A stretch of 64,000 nucleotides of DNA from Pegoplata infirma (Eukaryota > Arthropoda > Insecta > Diptera > Anthomyiidae), in assembly GCA_963921195.1 (NCBI GenBank), contig OY992537.1, positions 20,668,642 to 20,732,641 on the forward strand, given 5' to 3'. This document shows positions 45,050 through 56,690 of this stretch, in pieces. Within the stretch, counting starts at the first letter, position 1, and each line of letters starts with the position of its first letter. Both the position numbers and the translations under genes were made by a program. Below the pieces are notes generated by a model. It did not search any database and was not told the DNA's origin. It was given only the letters and a program-made list of their open reading frames with translations.

Positions 45050-45345
45050 GGGAAGTTTAGACTTGGTGAAAAAGTGCTTTTAATGAAAAAAATTGAGAAA
45101 ATCAAATTTTGATGCAAAAAAAAGTTTTAATGGGAAAAAAATTGTTTGATAAAACAAAAAAATTTATGAAAAAAAAATTTTTGATGAAAAAAAGTTGTAG
45201 ACGAGAAAAAAGAATATGAAAAAAATGCAGACGAGAAAAAAAATTTATGAAAAAAAAATTGAAGAAAAATAACAATTGATACAAAAAACGTTGATGAACA
45301 AAAAAAAAAAATTGCTTCAAAACTAAAAAAAAAAATTTAAAGATT
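45050..45345. repeat. Dispersed repeat X, partial copy 3 (A-rich array)
   Basis: TTTAGACTTGGTGAAAAAGT at 45056 matches the inverse of about 26236-26255, and is followed by an irregular TGATGAAAAAAA array as in 7530-7670. Confidence 0.65.
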
Positions 45346-45479
45346 TTAGGCTAGGACCTCAATGGACAAATTTTGTTCTTTTTATTTAACAATTTTAAAG
45401 CGGAAGGGGTTAGTCCACCAAAATGAAATTTGTATTTTGTATTCCTTAATAAGCTAATTAAGTAAAATAAGAATTAAAA

Positions 45480-46930
45480 AATAAAATATGGAAAAAAATG
45501 TGAGGCTGGCAAAAAATTTGTTAGGACAAAACTTTAACCCCCCCCCCTCCCCACCCCAAATTGAACATATTATTTTTAGACCAAAACGAACCATTTTCCC
45601 GGTGATCGACGAAATTCGAAAAATATATCATAATTTGTGCCTCTCTAATCCTAATAGAACACCATTAAGACGTATGTTGAAAGGGGTAAAATGGTCCACA
45701 AAAATGTTCTTAATTAAATTTTCATTAGGGGCTGTCAAAGGCCAAAAGCTCATACGAAAAATGCAGAATGCTTAAAATTGCATTTTTATAATTTAAAATT
45801 TTTCTTTTCTAAAACATTTTGCACACATTTTAACCCCTTAGACACACGATGACATGGCATAATCCCCACGGACATAATGTTATGAGGATTATGACCAAAT
45901 TCATTTCGGTCATAATCCCCGTAATGGTAGTGGGGAATATGAACAAAAATTATTTGGACATAATCCCAATAAAAAACGGACATAATTCCCATTTATGGGG
46001 ATAATGACCACGTAACAAATGGCCATAATCCCATTATGGGGATTATGTCTTCTATACTAGTTGGTCATAATCCCCAAAATTAAAATAATTTTATTTTTTA
46101 CTTAAAAGTTTTTCTGCGTAGCCGGCCTTCGGCCGGGCTTAGGATTACAAACTCCATACATTAAACCAACCCTCTCTGCAGAAAACGGGGATTATGACCA
46201 AAATTGCTTTGAACTTACTCCCCATAATGTGAATGGGGGTTATGACCGAAAAAAGTTAGGTCGTAATCCCAACATGGAACGGACATAATCCCCATTGGGA
46301 TTGTGACCGTTTTGGAAACGGTCATAGTCCCCACAACTATTATGGGGATTATGACCGAAATGAATTCGGTCATAGTCCCCATTTCCGTTATGGGGGTAAT
46401 GTCCGTGGGGATTATGTCCTGTCACCTAGACACACACCTTAGTGGTGTTTTATGTCGATATTTAAAAAAATTACCAAAATGACAATTTAAACTAGGAGAT
46501 AGTATGTTTGACATGATTGACATCTCTTAACGTTATTTAGCTCAGATGTAATTCAAAATATTTTTTCGTTTTAAAAAAAATTTTTGGGCATTTTGCTTAT
46601 ATTCCAGAAACTTTTGGTATTTTGCGATCCCTAGTGAAATTTCATTCTGAAATTTTCGGGAACATTGTAACCCTTTAAACGAGCGACTTAGTTGTGTTCT
46701 GTGAGGATATTCGAAAAAAATTACCAAAATGACCCCTAAAAATGGAAGATAGAGGGTATATGTATTTTAAGGAAAGAGTCGACATTAAATATCACTGAAG
46801 ACATTTTTTTTAAATTATATACAGAATTAGATTTAATATTTCTTTCTGAATTATTCCAAACACATAGAAAAAAAAATAAAAACTTTAGTGGGCTATTAAA
46901 AAAGAACTCGAGCTAAGTATTCAAAACACT
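45480..46930. repeat. Fragment related to the arms of 16355-21217, hosting MULE-like MITE copy 2
   Basis: About 45660-45838 and 46436-46900 share with 16735-16920 and 19320-19620 the words AACCCTTTAAA/CCCTTAGA, TTACCAAAATGACCCCTAAA, ATCACTGAAGACAT, TCCAAACAC and AGTGGGCTATTAAAAAAGAA. The MITE at 45848-46426 is inserted in the middle. Non-coding. Confidence 0.6.
45848..46426. mobile_element. Mutator-like MITE, copy 2 (TSD TAGACACAC)
   Basis: A 579-bp element inverted relative to 5513-6094, with ends GATGACATGGCATAATCCCC and, inverted, GGTGACAGGACATAATCCCC. It is flanked by TAGACACAC at 45839-45847 and 46427-46435. The core CTCTCTGCAGAAAACGG and TAATCCC words are conserved between copies; the loop has a GCCGGCCTTCGGCCGG hairpin missing from copy 1. 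Confidence 0.85.
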
Positions 46931-48120
46931 TCGAGGGTTTTGATCTTCTATTGGTTTACTTTACTTGTTTTTGCGAATGGCAATACCTGGTTGGTATCGA
47001 ATTGAGACATTCCCAGTAGCTGTTAAATGAGTTGGTTTGTTTGCAGAAAATGCCTAAGATTCTATTACAAGATAAGTAAAAAATTAAAGTTCAGGTTTTA
47101 AGAAATTTTTCTACGGCATACTTTTAAAAACTTTTCATACTTTCTCAAGTGTAACATGACTTTAAATAAATAATTAAAGTAATTCCATGTTGCATACTGA
47201 AAACATAATAAAACATAAATCTTTATTAGTTTCGTTTGTCATTTTCCATTTTCCTGCTACTTACCCACCTTTGTAAAACAAATTAAATATTCAAATTTCT
47301 CTTAATAAATGAAGTGTAATAAAGTTTTGTTTTGCCTGTTTTTTTAATATATTTTCTTTTGTTAACTTAAGTACTTAACCACCACAACAGCAACCAGCAA
47401 CAAAAAGTTAATTTAAAACACATTTCAAACTCTTAAAATTACTAAAAAAAGAAAGCAGAAAATAAATTATGAATTTATGTCCTAATTGTAGGAAAAATCT
47501 TGCTGCTATGTAGGAAACAAAAAATTATAAGGGCATAATTTAATTTCTTGTGTTTTTCAAGCGAAAAAACAGGGCCTTTTTTTTCATAAGCCCCTTTGAG
47601 ACCAGTAAACTGAAGTGGAAGTAACTTGCGGTAGCAACAGCATCAGCATCAAACCAAACTCATTTTGAAAAGTAGCTAAAATATATAAATGAATTCATTT
47701 AACATTCCCACTCCGAAAAAAAATTGTTACAAAAAAAAAAATAAAGAATATTAAACAAACTGCTACATGGTAAATTATTTATATTTTTTTTTTGTGACGA
47801 GAAAGAGAATTTTTTAACAAACTTTTAATGAAGTCTTTTTTCGACACAAACATTTTTTTTTACGTGTTAAAGTTTTGAGGTTTTTAACACAGCCGCATCG
47901 TTAAATAAAAACAATATTCAACAATATTCGAGATGAAGCGATTTGGATTAACACACATATTTCAAAAATTTTTACTTTTTCTTAAAGAATTTGAAATCTT
48001 CATAATTTGTATATGAAAAACACTTAAGAGAATATGAAACTTTTTCTGTAGGGTCTTATCGAAAGGAAAAAAATTCTTAAAATCTCAGACACTTTCTACC
48101 ACTTTAAAAAACGAAATTTA
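46931..48120. other. Unannotated AT-rich gap
   Basis: No gene or element recognised over about 1.2 kb; likely host-type sequence with simple A/T runs and CAACAGCAACCAGCAACA-type words near 47384. Confidence 0.5.
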
Positions 48121-48176
48121 AAAAAATTTCCAGAATGCTTTTTCGCCCAATGATCCTGCATTTTAAATTTCAAGTT

Positions 48177-48651
48177 CACTTAAAAAATTATGACGGTAGA
48201 TTCCACTACAAAACACAGTTAAAACTACTACATTTGTTGTTCCACTACATTTTACGGTAAAATCCACCAAAAATTGTTGTTGTTTTTAACTATTGATTAA
48301 CAACTACAAAAATCGGTAAAAACTACTTCAAATTACAGTTGTTTTTACTGAATTTTGTTCTAATCGTAAAAAACGGTTAAAATTATTTAAAAATATTTCC
48401 TGCCAACAAAAGCACCTCCAACTTGTTCAACACATCCTTTTTTTAAATTTCTGAAAATTATAAGATTTTTATATACTAAAAACAACTACATAAAACAACT
48501 GTTACTACAATGTAGTAATTTTTGCATTTATTTTTTAAAACGACTACAAAAAATAGTTGTTTGAGATTTTTCATACAAAAACAACTGAAGTTGTAGTACT
48601 ACTTACTACACAAATGACCGGCATGTAGTAACTGCAATAATTTTCTAAGTG
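48177..48651. mobile_element. MITE with CACTTAAAAAATTATG ends and ACTAC repeats
   Basis: A 475-bp element with ends CACTTAAAAAATTATGACGG and, inverted, CACTTAGAAAATTATTGCAG, flanked by TT on both sides (48175-48176, 48652-48653). The interior is filled with ACAACTAC/GTAGT and GTTGTTTTTAC words in both orientations. The ends resemble those of the element at 42331-42727 but the interior differs. Confidence 0.7.
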
Positions 48652-48906
48652 TTTCTATAAGCATTATTTCAGGATATATAAAAAGTACCATATACCTACA
48701 GTTTTTTTACCCTCTAAAAAAATAAAACTTCCAAAAGTGCTATTTCTAGATTTTTTTCACCGAAGGATCCTACATTCTAAATTTCAAAAAATCCAGCCGT
48801 ACTTAATAGATCTATCTTCCGGGAGACAAACCTACATTCGAAATTTCAGGTCTCTTGCTTTAAGGGTTTTTGAAGGGCGATGATAAATCAGTTAGTCATT
48901 CAGTCA

Positions 48907-51735
48907 TTGAAGAGTTATTGATAAATCCACAAAACACAAAATTTTCTATAAAAAATTATATAGTTATCGATAACAAAAAATTATATAGTTATCGATATAT
49001 CGATATATTGATAACACAAAAGTATCTATAGAAAATTATATAGTTATCGATATATCGATAACAAAAATTTTTTTATAGAAAATTATGAAGTTATCGATAT
49101 ACCGATAACACAAAATTTTTTATAGAAAATTATGTAGTTATCGACACCGATAACACAAAATTTTCCATAAAAAAATTATATAGTTATCGATATATCGATA
49201 GCACAAAATTTTCTATAGAAAATTGTAGAATTTTCGAATGACCAATAACTCACAATGTTTTATAGAATATTGTGTGTTATTGATCTATCGATAACTTATT
49301 GCACTATCGATAACTTATTGATCTATCGATAACAAAACATATTGAAAATTGTAGATTTATTGAAAGATCGATAGCACAAAATGTGTAGTGTTTTCGTAAG
49401 ATCGATAATAAAAAAAATTCTAAGAAAATTGTAGAGTTATCGATAGATCGATAAGAAACCATTTTCTATACAAATTTTCTATAACTCTTCAATTTTCTTT
49501 AGAAAATTGTAGAATTATCGATAGATTGATAACACAAAAGATTCTATTGAAAGGTGTAGAGTTATTAAAAGATCGATATCACAAAATTAAAGAAAATTCT
49601 AGAGTTATCGATTAACCGATAACACAAAAAATGTTCCATAAAAAATTGTAGAGTTATCGATAAATAGAAAATTTTAGAGTTGTCGATAGATCGATTACAC
49701 AAAATTTTCTATTGACAATTGTTATGTTTTCGACATATCGATAACTAAAATTTTCTACAGAAAATTTTAAAGTTATCTTATACAAGATTTTTTTATAGAA
49801 AATTGTAGAGTTATCAATAGATCGATATCACAAAATGTTCTTTAGAAAGTTGTAGAGTTATCGATAGAGATTGATAACACAAAGTTTTCTATTGAAGAGT
49901 TATCGATAAATCTATAAAAAAATCTAATTAAAGAGTTTTCAATAAATCAATAACACAATTTTTTTATGTCAAATTGTAGAGTTATCGATAGATCGATAAC
50001 ACAAAATTATAGAAAATTGTAGTAAAGCTCTCGATAGATCAATAAAACAAATTTTTTCATAGAAAATTGTAGAGTTAGATAGATAGACCGATAAAACAAA
50101 ATTTTCTATAGAAAATCTTAGAATTATCGATAGGTCAAAAACTTGGAATTTTTTATAGGAAATCGTGGAGTTTTCGAATTTGCTATAGAAAATTAAAGAG
50201 TTATCGATAACACAAAATTTTCTATGGAACATTACAAATATATCGATATACCGATAGCACAAAATTTTCTATAGAACATTATAAAGTTATCGATAGATCG
50301 ATAACACAAAATTTTTAATAGAAAATTATAGAATTATATCGATAGATCAATAACACAAAATTTTCTATAGAGTTATCGATAGATCAGTAACACAAAATTT
50401 TCTCTAGAAAACTGAAGAGTTATCGATATAGAAAAGTCAAGAGTCATCAATTAATCGATAACACGCAACAGTTTATATAGAATATTACAGCTATCGATGG
50501 ACCGATAGTACAAATTTTTCTTCTAAAAATTGTAGAGTTATCTATAAACCGATCACACAAAATTTTCCTGAACTGAAGAGTTATCGATAGATCGGTAACA
50601 CAAAATTGTCTATAGAAAATTATAAAGTTATCGATAGATCAATAACACACAATTTTATATTGAAAATTATAGATTTATCGATAGGTCAATAACACAAAAT
50701 TGTCTATAGATAATTATAGAGTTATCGATAGATTGATAACACACAACTTTCCATAAAAAATTATAGAGTTATCGATAGATCGATAACACAAAATTTTCTA
50801 TAGAAAATTATAGTTATATCGATAGATCGATAACACAACATTTTCTAGAGAGTTATCGATAGATCGATAACACAAAATTTTCTAGAGAGTTATCGATAGA
50901 TCGATAACACAAAATTTTCTATAGAATATTGAAGTGTTATTGATGGAACAATAAAACATAATTTTCTATGAAAAAATGAAGAGTTATGGATAGATCGGCA
51001 ACACAAAAGCTTCTATAGAAAAGTCAAGAGTCATCAATAGATCGATAACACGCAACATTTCCTATCGATAGATCGATAGTACAAATGTTTCTGCTAAAAA
51101 TTTTACAATTATCGATAAATCGATCCCACAAAATTTTCCATAAAAAAATGTAAAGTTATCGATAGAACGATAATACAAAATTTTAATAGAAAATTAAACA
51201 GTTCCCGATAAATCGATTACAAAAAGTTCCAGAGTTATTGATAGATAGGAAATAAAAAATATTGTTAAAGGAAATTATGGAGTTATCGATAGATCGATAA
51301 CACAAAATTTTAACTGAAAATGTTATGGTTATTGTTTAATCGATAAAACAAAATTTTTTTTACAGAAAATTGTGTTATTGATAGATCGATAACAAAAAAT
51401 GTTCTATAACAAATTTTAAATTTATCCAAATTTTCTTTAGAATGTTGTCGAGTTATCGATCTATGGATAACTTTAAAATTGTCTATAGAAATTTTTTTGA
51501 TATCGCTAAATCAATAACAAAAAATGTTCTATAGAAAATTGTAGAGTTATCTATAGACCGATAACACAAAGTTTTTTATAGAAAATTGGAGAGTTTTCGA
51601 TAAATCGATTACGCAACATTTTTTACAGAAAATTGTTGAGTTATCGATAGTACGACAACGCAAATGTTTCTATAAAATATGTTAGAGTTATCAAGTTTTT
51701 GATAGATTGAGCAAAATTTCTACAAAAATGTCAAG
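48907..51735 (+). repeat. 47-bp palindromic satellite-like array, block 1
   Basis: About 2.8 kb of degenerate tandem units of ~47 bp, in the orientation AGTTATCGATAGATCGATAA - CACA - AATTTTCTATAGAAAATT - GTAG. Each unit has two palindromic halves. Most units here have the spacer GATAGATCGATA, unlike the later blocks, which mostly have GATATATCGATA. Roughly 55-60 units are expected from the length. Identity is patchy, so this is an old array. Confidence 0.9.
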
Positions 51736-52584
51736 ATATGGAATCTAAAATTTTTATTTTAAGAAATTATTTCAAAGTCTTAAAATACTTTATGTATAAC
51801 CAAAAACTTTTTCTTTTGAAAATGACTTCCAGAATCTTGCTGTTTATATTCTTGTTGGTTGGTTGTTACCTTTTTTTGTTGTGCTGCCTTAACTACCGAA
51901 AATAGAATCATTTTGTATAATAATTTTTTTGTAGCATTTTTTTTTTTGACATTTAGAGCAAAAATTTTACCGTAAAAGTGGATTTTCTCATTTATTTTGC
52001 ATATTTAAAGATGTGGCAACAAAATTAATGAGCTTTTATTTGTAACAACCCAAGCCAACAAATGAAACCAACTATGTGGCGAAGTGCTTTACTGCAGCAT
52101 TCATCTTGAAGCCTCAAAAAAAAATCCAAAACTTAAATGAGGCACAAACGAAAAAATAAAACATCATAAAAAAAATCCCCCCAACATCAACAACAAAGTG
52201 TAGCATTTCAAAACATTTTATGCCAAAAAAATTACTCATTTAAGCATAAAAAAACAAAACATTACAGATTTTATGGTCAAATAAAACAATAGCAACAATG
52301 TAGAGATCTAAATAAGCAAACAAAATGGTCAACAAGGAAATGTTTTTCCATCTCCTCTAGCAGGTCTCAAAAAATTCAACAAGACAAAATGGTAATAAAT
52401 GTTCATTAAATGAGGCATTACAGCCATATTAGTTAGAGTCACGCATCTTAATACTCTGAGATTTTCATAACATCTGATGTGATGTTGAAGGGCATCAACA
52501 GAATAAAAATATACAATACCGAATAGATGCCAAAGCGTCATACACACTCTTATTGGCACAGTAGTATGTTATATTTAAATAAGG
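51736..52584. other. Non-array gap between satellite blocks
   Basis: AT-rich sequence without the 47-bp unit. A minus-strand open stretch of ~76 codons at 52329-52559 has no recognised motif and may be chance. It is somewhat less AT-rich than the arrays on either side. Confidence 0.5.
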
Positions 52585-54490
52585 ACAAAAATCTTTTATC
52601 GAAAATTTTGTGTTATCGACTCTATTTTCTGTACAAAATTATAAAGCTGTCGATAATACAATATTCTCCATAGGGAATTTTAGAGTTATCAATAGAGATG
52701 AGATTTTCATGCACTAAAAAATCGAAAATATGCGCTAAAAATTCAAAATATGCACTAAAAAACCTAAAAATATGCACTAACAAATAAAATCTGTGCAATA
52801 AAAATCTTGTTGTCTTACGAAAATCTTCTTAAAAAGCAAAAAAATAACTCGGGATTCAAATAGTAACATTCAAAGCTTAATATAAGCAAGATTTTTTAAA
52901 AACTAAAACAATCTATAAAAAAAATTTAAAAGAAAAAAAATAGTTTTCTTATTTTCAAAATATTTTTTTTAAATTTAAAATAGTTTTTAAAGAAAAATTA
53001 GTTTCTGTGTTTGCTAATTTATGCCAAAATATGCACTTAAAAGTTGGAAATATGCACAAAATATGCATTTAAAATGAAAATATGCAAAAATATGCATTTG
53101 CACCAAAATATGCAAGAATATGCAAAAACAAATTGATGCCATTTTAACGCAAATTTCTTGATTCGGAAAGATAATTGGTCAATATCATTTTAAGACTATC
53201 GACAAAAAAATGAATTTGCATGGAAGTCACATCCCTAGTTATCAATTTATCGAAAACACAAAATTTTCTATAAAAAATTCTAGTTTTATCGATTTATAAT
53301 ATAAAATTTTTATTGGAAATTGTAGAGTTATCGATTTATCGACTTCACAAAATTTTTCTATAGAAAGTTAAGAAGTTATAAATTAAATTGTAGAGTTATT
53401 GATGCATCGATTACACAAAATTGTCTTTAATCGATACGTCGATAATTGTATTATTTTTATAGAAAATATTGTGTTGTCAATAACTGTACAATTTTCTATA
53501 GAAAATTGTGTGTTGCCAATATATTGATAACTCTATAACTATAAAAAAAATTTTGTTATCGATAAATTGATATCTCTACATTTTTCTGTAGAAAATTTTG
53601 TGTTATCAACACACCGATAACTTTAACATTGTCTATAGAAAATTTTTGTAATATCGATAACTTTTGAATTTTATACAGAAAACAACTCTACAACTTCTAA
53701 TAGAAAATTTGTATTATTGATCGATAACTCTACAATTTTTTATAAAAAATTTTGTATATCGATAACTCTATAATTTCCTATAGAAAAATTTTATTATCGA
53801 TAAATGGATAACTCTACAATTTTCTGTAACATTGTCTATGGAAAATTTTGTAATATCGATAACTTTAGAATTTCATACAGAAAACAACACAAAATTTTCT
53901 ATAGGAAATTGTAGAGTTATCGATGTATCGATAACACAAAATTGTCTTTAATCGATATATCTATAATTTTACAATTTTATGTAGAAAATTTTGTGTTCTC
54001 CATATAAAGATTACTCTATAATTCTTATCGATAACACTTAAATTGTGTTTTTGATGTCTTTAAAGTTGTCTATAAAAATTTTTGTTTAATCGATAACTTT
54101 ATCGAAAATTGTATTTTGTCGATATATTGATAAATTAGACTTTACAGTTTTTTATAAAATTTTTTGTTGTACATACATCGATAACTTTACAATTTTCTAT
54201 AGAAAATTTTTAGTTATAGATATAATGATAACTTTTAAATTCTTATAGAATATTTTGTGTTAACGATAGTTCTATAATTTTCAATAGAAAATGTTTTATT
54301 ATCGCTAACTCTATTGCTTTCTATAGAAAATTTTGTGTTATCGATAATTCTAAATTTTTATACAGAAATGTGTGTGTTATCTATTTATCGATAAGTCTAT
54401 ATTTTTCTATAGAAAATTTTGTGTTATCGATACAACTTTATATAGAAAAGTTGTCGATGTTTTGATAATATTAAAATTTTCTTAAGAGAA
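52585..54490 (-). repeat. 47-bp array, block 2a (mostly reversed)
   Basis: Units mostly read in the opposite sense to block 1 (TTTTGTGTTATCGATATATC - GATAACTCTACAATTTTCTA). Short forward stretches lie at about 53250-53420 and 53880-53950. The forward/reverse switch AAAATTGTCTTTAATCGATA occurs twice, at about 53418 and 53939, and an ACATTGTCTATxGAAAATTT segment occurs at 53627 and 53830, so the block contains segmental duplications. It is interrupted by the hAT-like element 52693-53237. Confidence 0.85.
52693..53237. mobile_element. hAT-like MITE, GCATATTTT type, copy 2 (TSD GTTATCAA)
   Basis: A 545-bp element inverted relative to 38353-39484, with ends TAGAGATGAGATTTTCATGC and, inverted, TAGGGATGTGACTTCCATGC. 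It is flanked by GTTATCAA at 52685-52692 and 53238-53245, which is itself a variant of the array unit. It contains AAAATATGCAC-type repeats at both sides and the AACAAATTGATGCCATTTTA block. It lacks the mariner insertion of the other copy. Confidence 0.9.
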
Positions 54491-54914
54491 CTTTTAAATG
54501 TTTCTTAAAAATTTTACCAAAATATCTTTTCCAACCACTGTCATTTATGGCCAAAACGTGTGGTATGCGTGTCTTTTTTTTTTTTTGCAATTTGCAAACA
54601 AAAAAATACTAAAAGTCAGTGCGAAAAATAATACACATTTTTTTCTTTCCCTTTAATTTTGTTCATGGTGATACCCAAATCCCTATTGGGATTTTCTTGC
54701 CAAATTCCTTTGTTATTTATTTGTTTATTGTCGTGTTATAAATAAAATCTTAACCGAAAATTATTTGTTGATATTGACTACAGAGAACTTCAATAAATTT
54801 TCATTTTGTTTAGACAATTTGTAAGACTTCATAATAATAGGAATACATTTTAACACTTTCTGCTCATAGCGATAACACAAGTGCAAGATATTACCCAAAC
54901 AACTAGAAGTTTGT
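54491..54914. other. Non-array gap inside the satellite region
   Basis: About 420 bp without the 47-bp unit; AT-rich and unrecognised. Confidence 0.5.
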
Positions 54915-56690
54915 TATCGAAATTAAAAATTTAGGGGAGAAATTTAAATTTATTTTCTGAATTATTTTCAATATATTGAGAAAGTTATCGATGTATCGAT
55001 AAAACCAGAAATTCTATAGAAAATTATAGAGTTATAAATATATCGATAACAATAAATTAACTGTTAAAAATTGTAGAATTATCGATTAGCTATATATCGA
55101 TAACACATAAAAAATTGTTGAGCTATAAATAAATCGAAAATAAAAATGCTCTATATTGTACAGCTATCTTTTTATCGATAACTCAAATTTTTTCAGTTTT
55201 CTATAGAAAATTTTGTGTTTAGATTTTCTATAAAATTTTTATAGAATATTTTGTGTTATCGATATAGAAAATTGAAGAGTTATCGAGGTATTAGAAAGAC
55301 AAGTTTTTTTTTTTAAAATAAGCTATCGAACTACATCGATATATTGATAATCCTACAATTTTCTATAGAAAATTTTGTGTTATTGATATATCGTTAACTC
55401 TACAAATTTCTATAGAAAATTTTGTGTTATCGATAACTTCACAAATTTCTATTGACAATTTTGTCTTATCGAAAACGATACATCATTTTCAAATAAATTT
55501 CTATAGAAATTTATAATTCGATAATTCTTCAATTGTTAATTCTATAATTTTTAACTGTAAATTTCATGTTATCGATATATTGATAACTCTTCAATTTTCT
55601 AGAGAAAATTTTGTGTTATCGATACATTGATAACTCTCTCAATATGTTGCTAACTCAGAAAATACATTTAAATTTCTCTTCTAAATTTTTAATTTCGATA
55701 ACTCCACTATTTTTAATAGAAAAAGTTGGGTTATCGGTTATCTTCTATTATCAGTAGAAACTTCTGTGTTATCGAATATCGATAACTCTACAATTTTTCA
55801 TAGAAAATTTAGTGTTTTCGATGTTGTATCGATATCTCTACAATTTTCTATAGACAATTTTGTGTTATCAATGTATCGATAACTCTAAAGTTGTCTATAA
55901 AAAAATTTGTGTTATCGATTTATCGATAACTTTACAATTTTACATAGAAAATTTTGTGTTATCGATTTATCGATACATCAACAATTTTCTATAGAAAATT
56001 TTGTGTTTTCAATTTATCGATAACTCTTCAATTTTCTTTATAAAATTTTGTGCTATAACGATAAATCTACAATTTTCTATAGAAAAGTTTGTATTATCGA
56101 TATATCGCTACAATTTTCCATGGTTTTTTATACAAAATTTTGTGTTATCGATACATCTATAACTCTACAATTTTCTAGAAAAAAGTTTATATTATCTAAA
56201 AAAAATTTTGTGTTTTTGATACATTGATTCCAATTTTCTGTAGAAAGTTTTGTGATATCGATAACACTACAGTTTTTTTTTTATAAAAATTTGTGTTATC
56301 GATAACCCTACAAAGTTCTGTGATATCGATATATTGATAACTCTACCATATTCAATAGAAATATATCGATGGCCCTTAAATTTTCTATAAAAAATTTTGT
56401 GTTATCGATAACCCTACAAAATGTTGAGATATCGATGTATCGATTACTATTCCATTTTCGATAGAAAAATATCGATAGCTCTTAAATGTTCTATAAGAAA
56501 TTTTGTATTATGGATATATAATTAACTCTACTATTTTCTATAGAAAATTTTATGTGTTCATTAAATCTGTAACTCTTTTCTACCAATACGTCGATAGCTC
56601 TACAACTTTCTATAGAAAATTTTTTATAATCTTGTTATTTATATATCGATTATGTTATTGATATATCAATTTCTCTACTATTTTCGATAA
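54915..56690 (-). repeat. 47-bp array, block 2b, including an inverted duplication
   Basis: Forward units at about 54970-55150, then reversed units to about 56690. The non-unit segment TTATCGAAATTAAAAATTTA at 54915 reappears inverted near 55690, and AATATATTGAGAAAGTTATC near 54969 reappears inverted near 55635. So 54915-55700 is an inverted duplication that explains one strand switch. Confidence 0.85.

Noticed and set aside
52329..52559. A 76-codon minus-strand open frame in the gap between satellite blocks
   Set aside because: No domain, no signal, no splice or promoter context I can support; kept only as a note in the gap entry.
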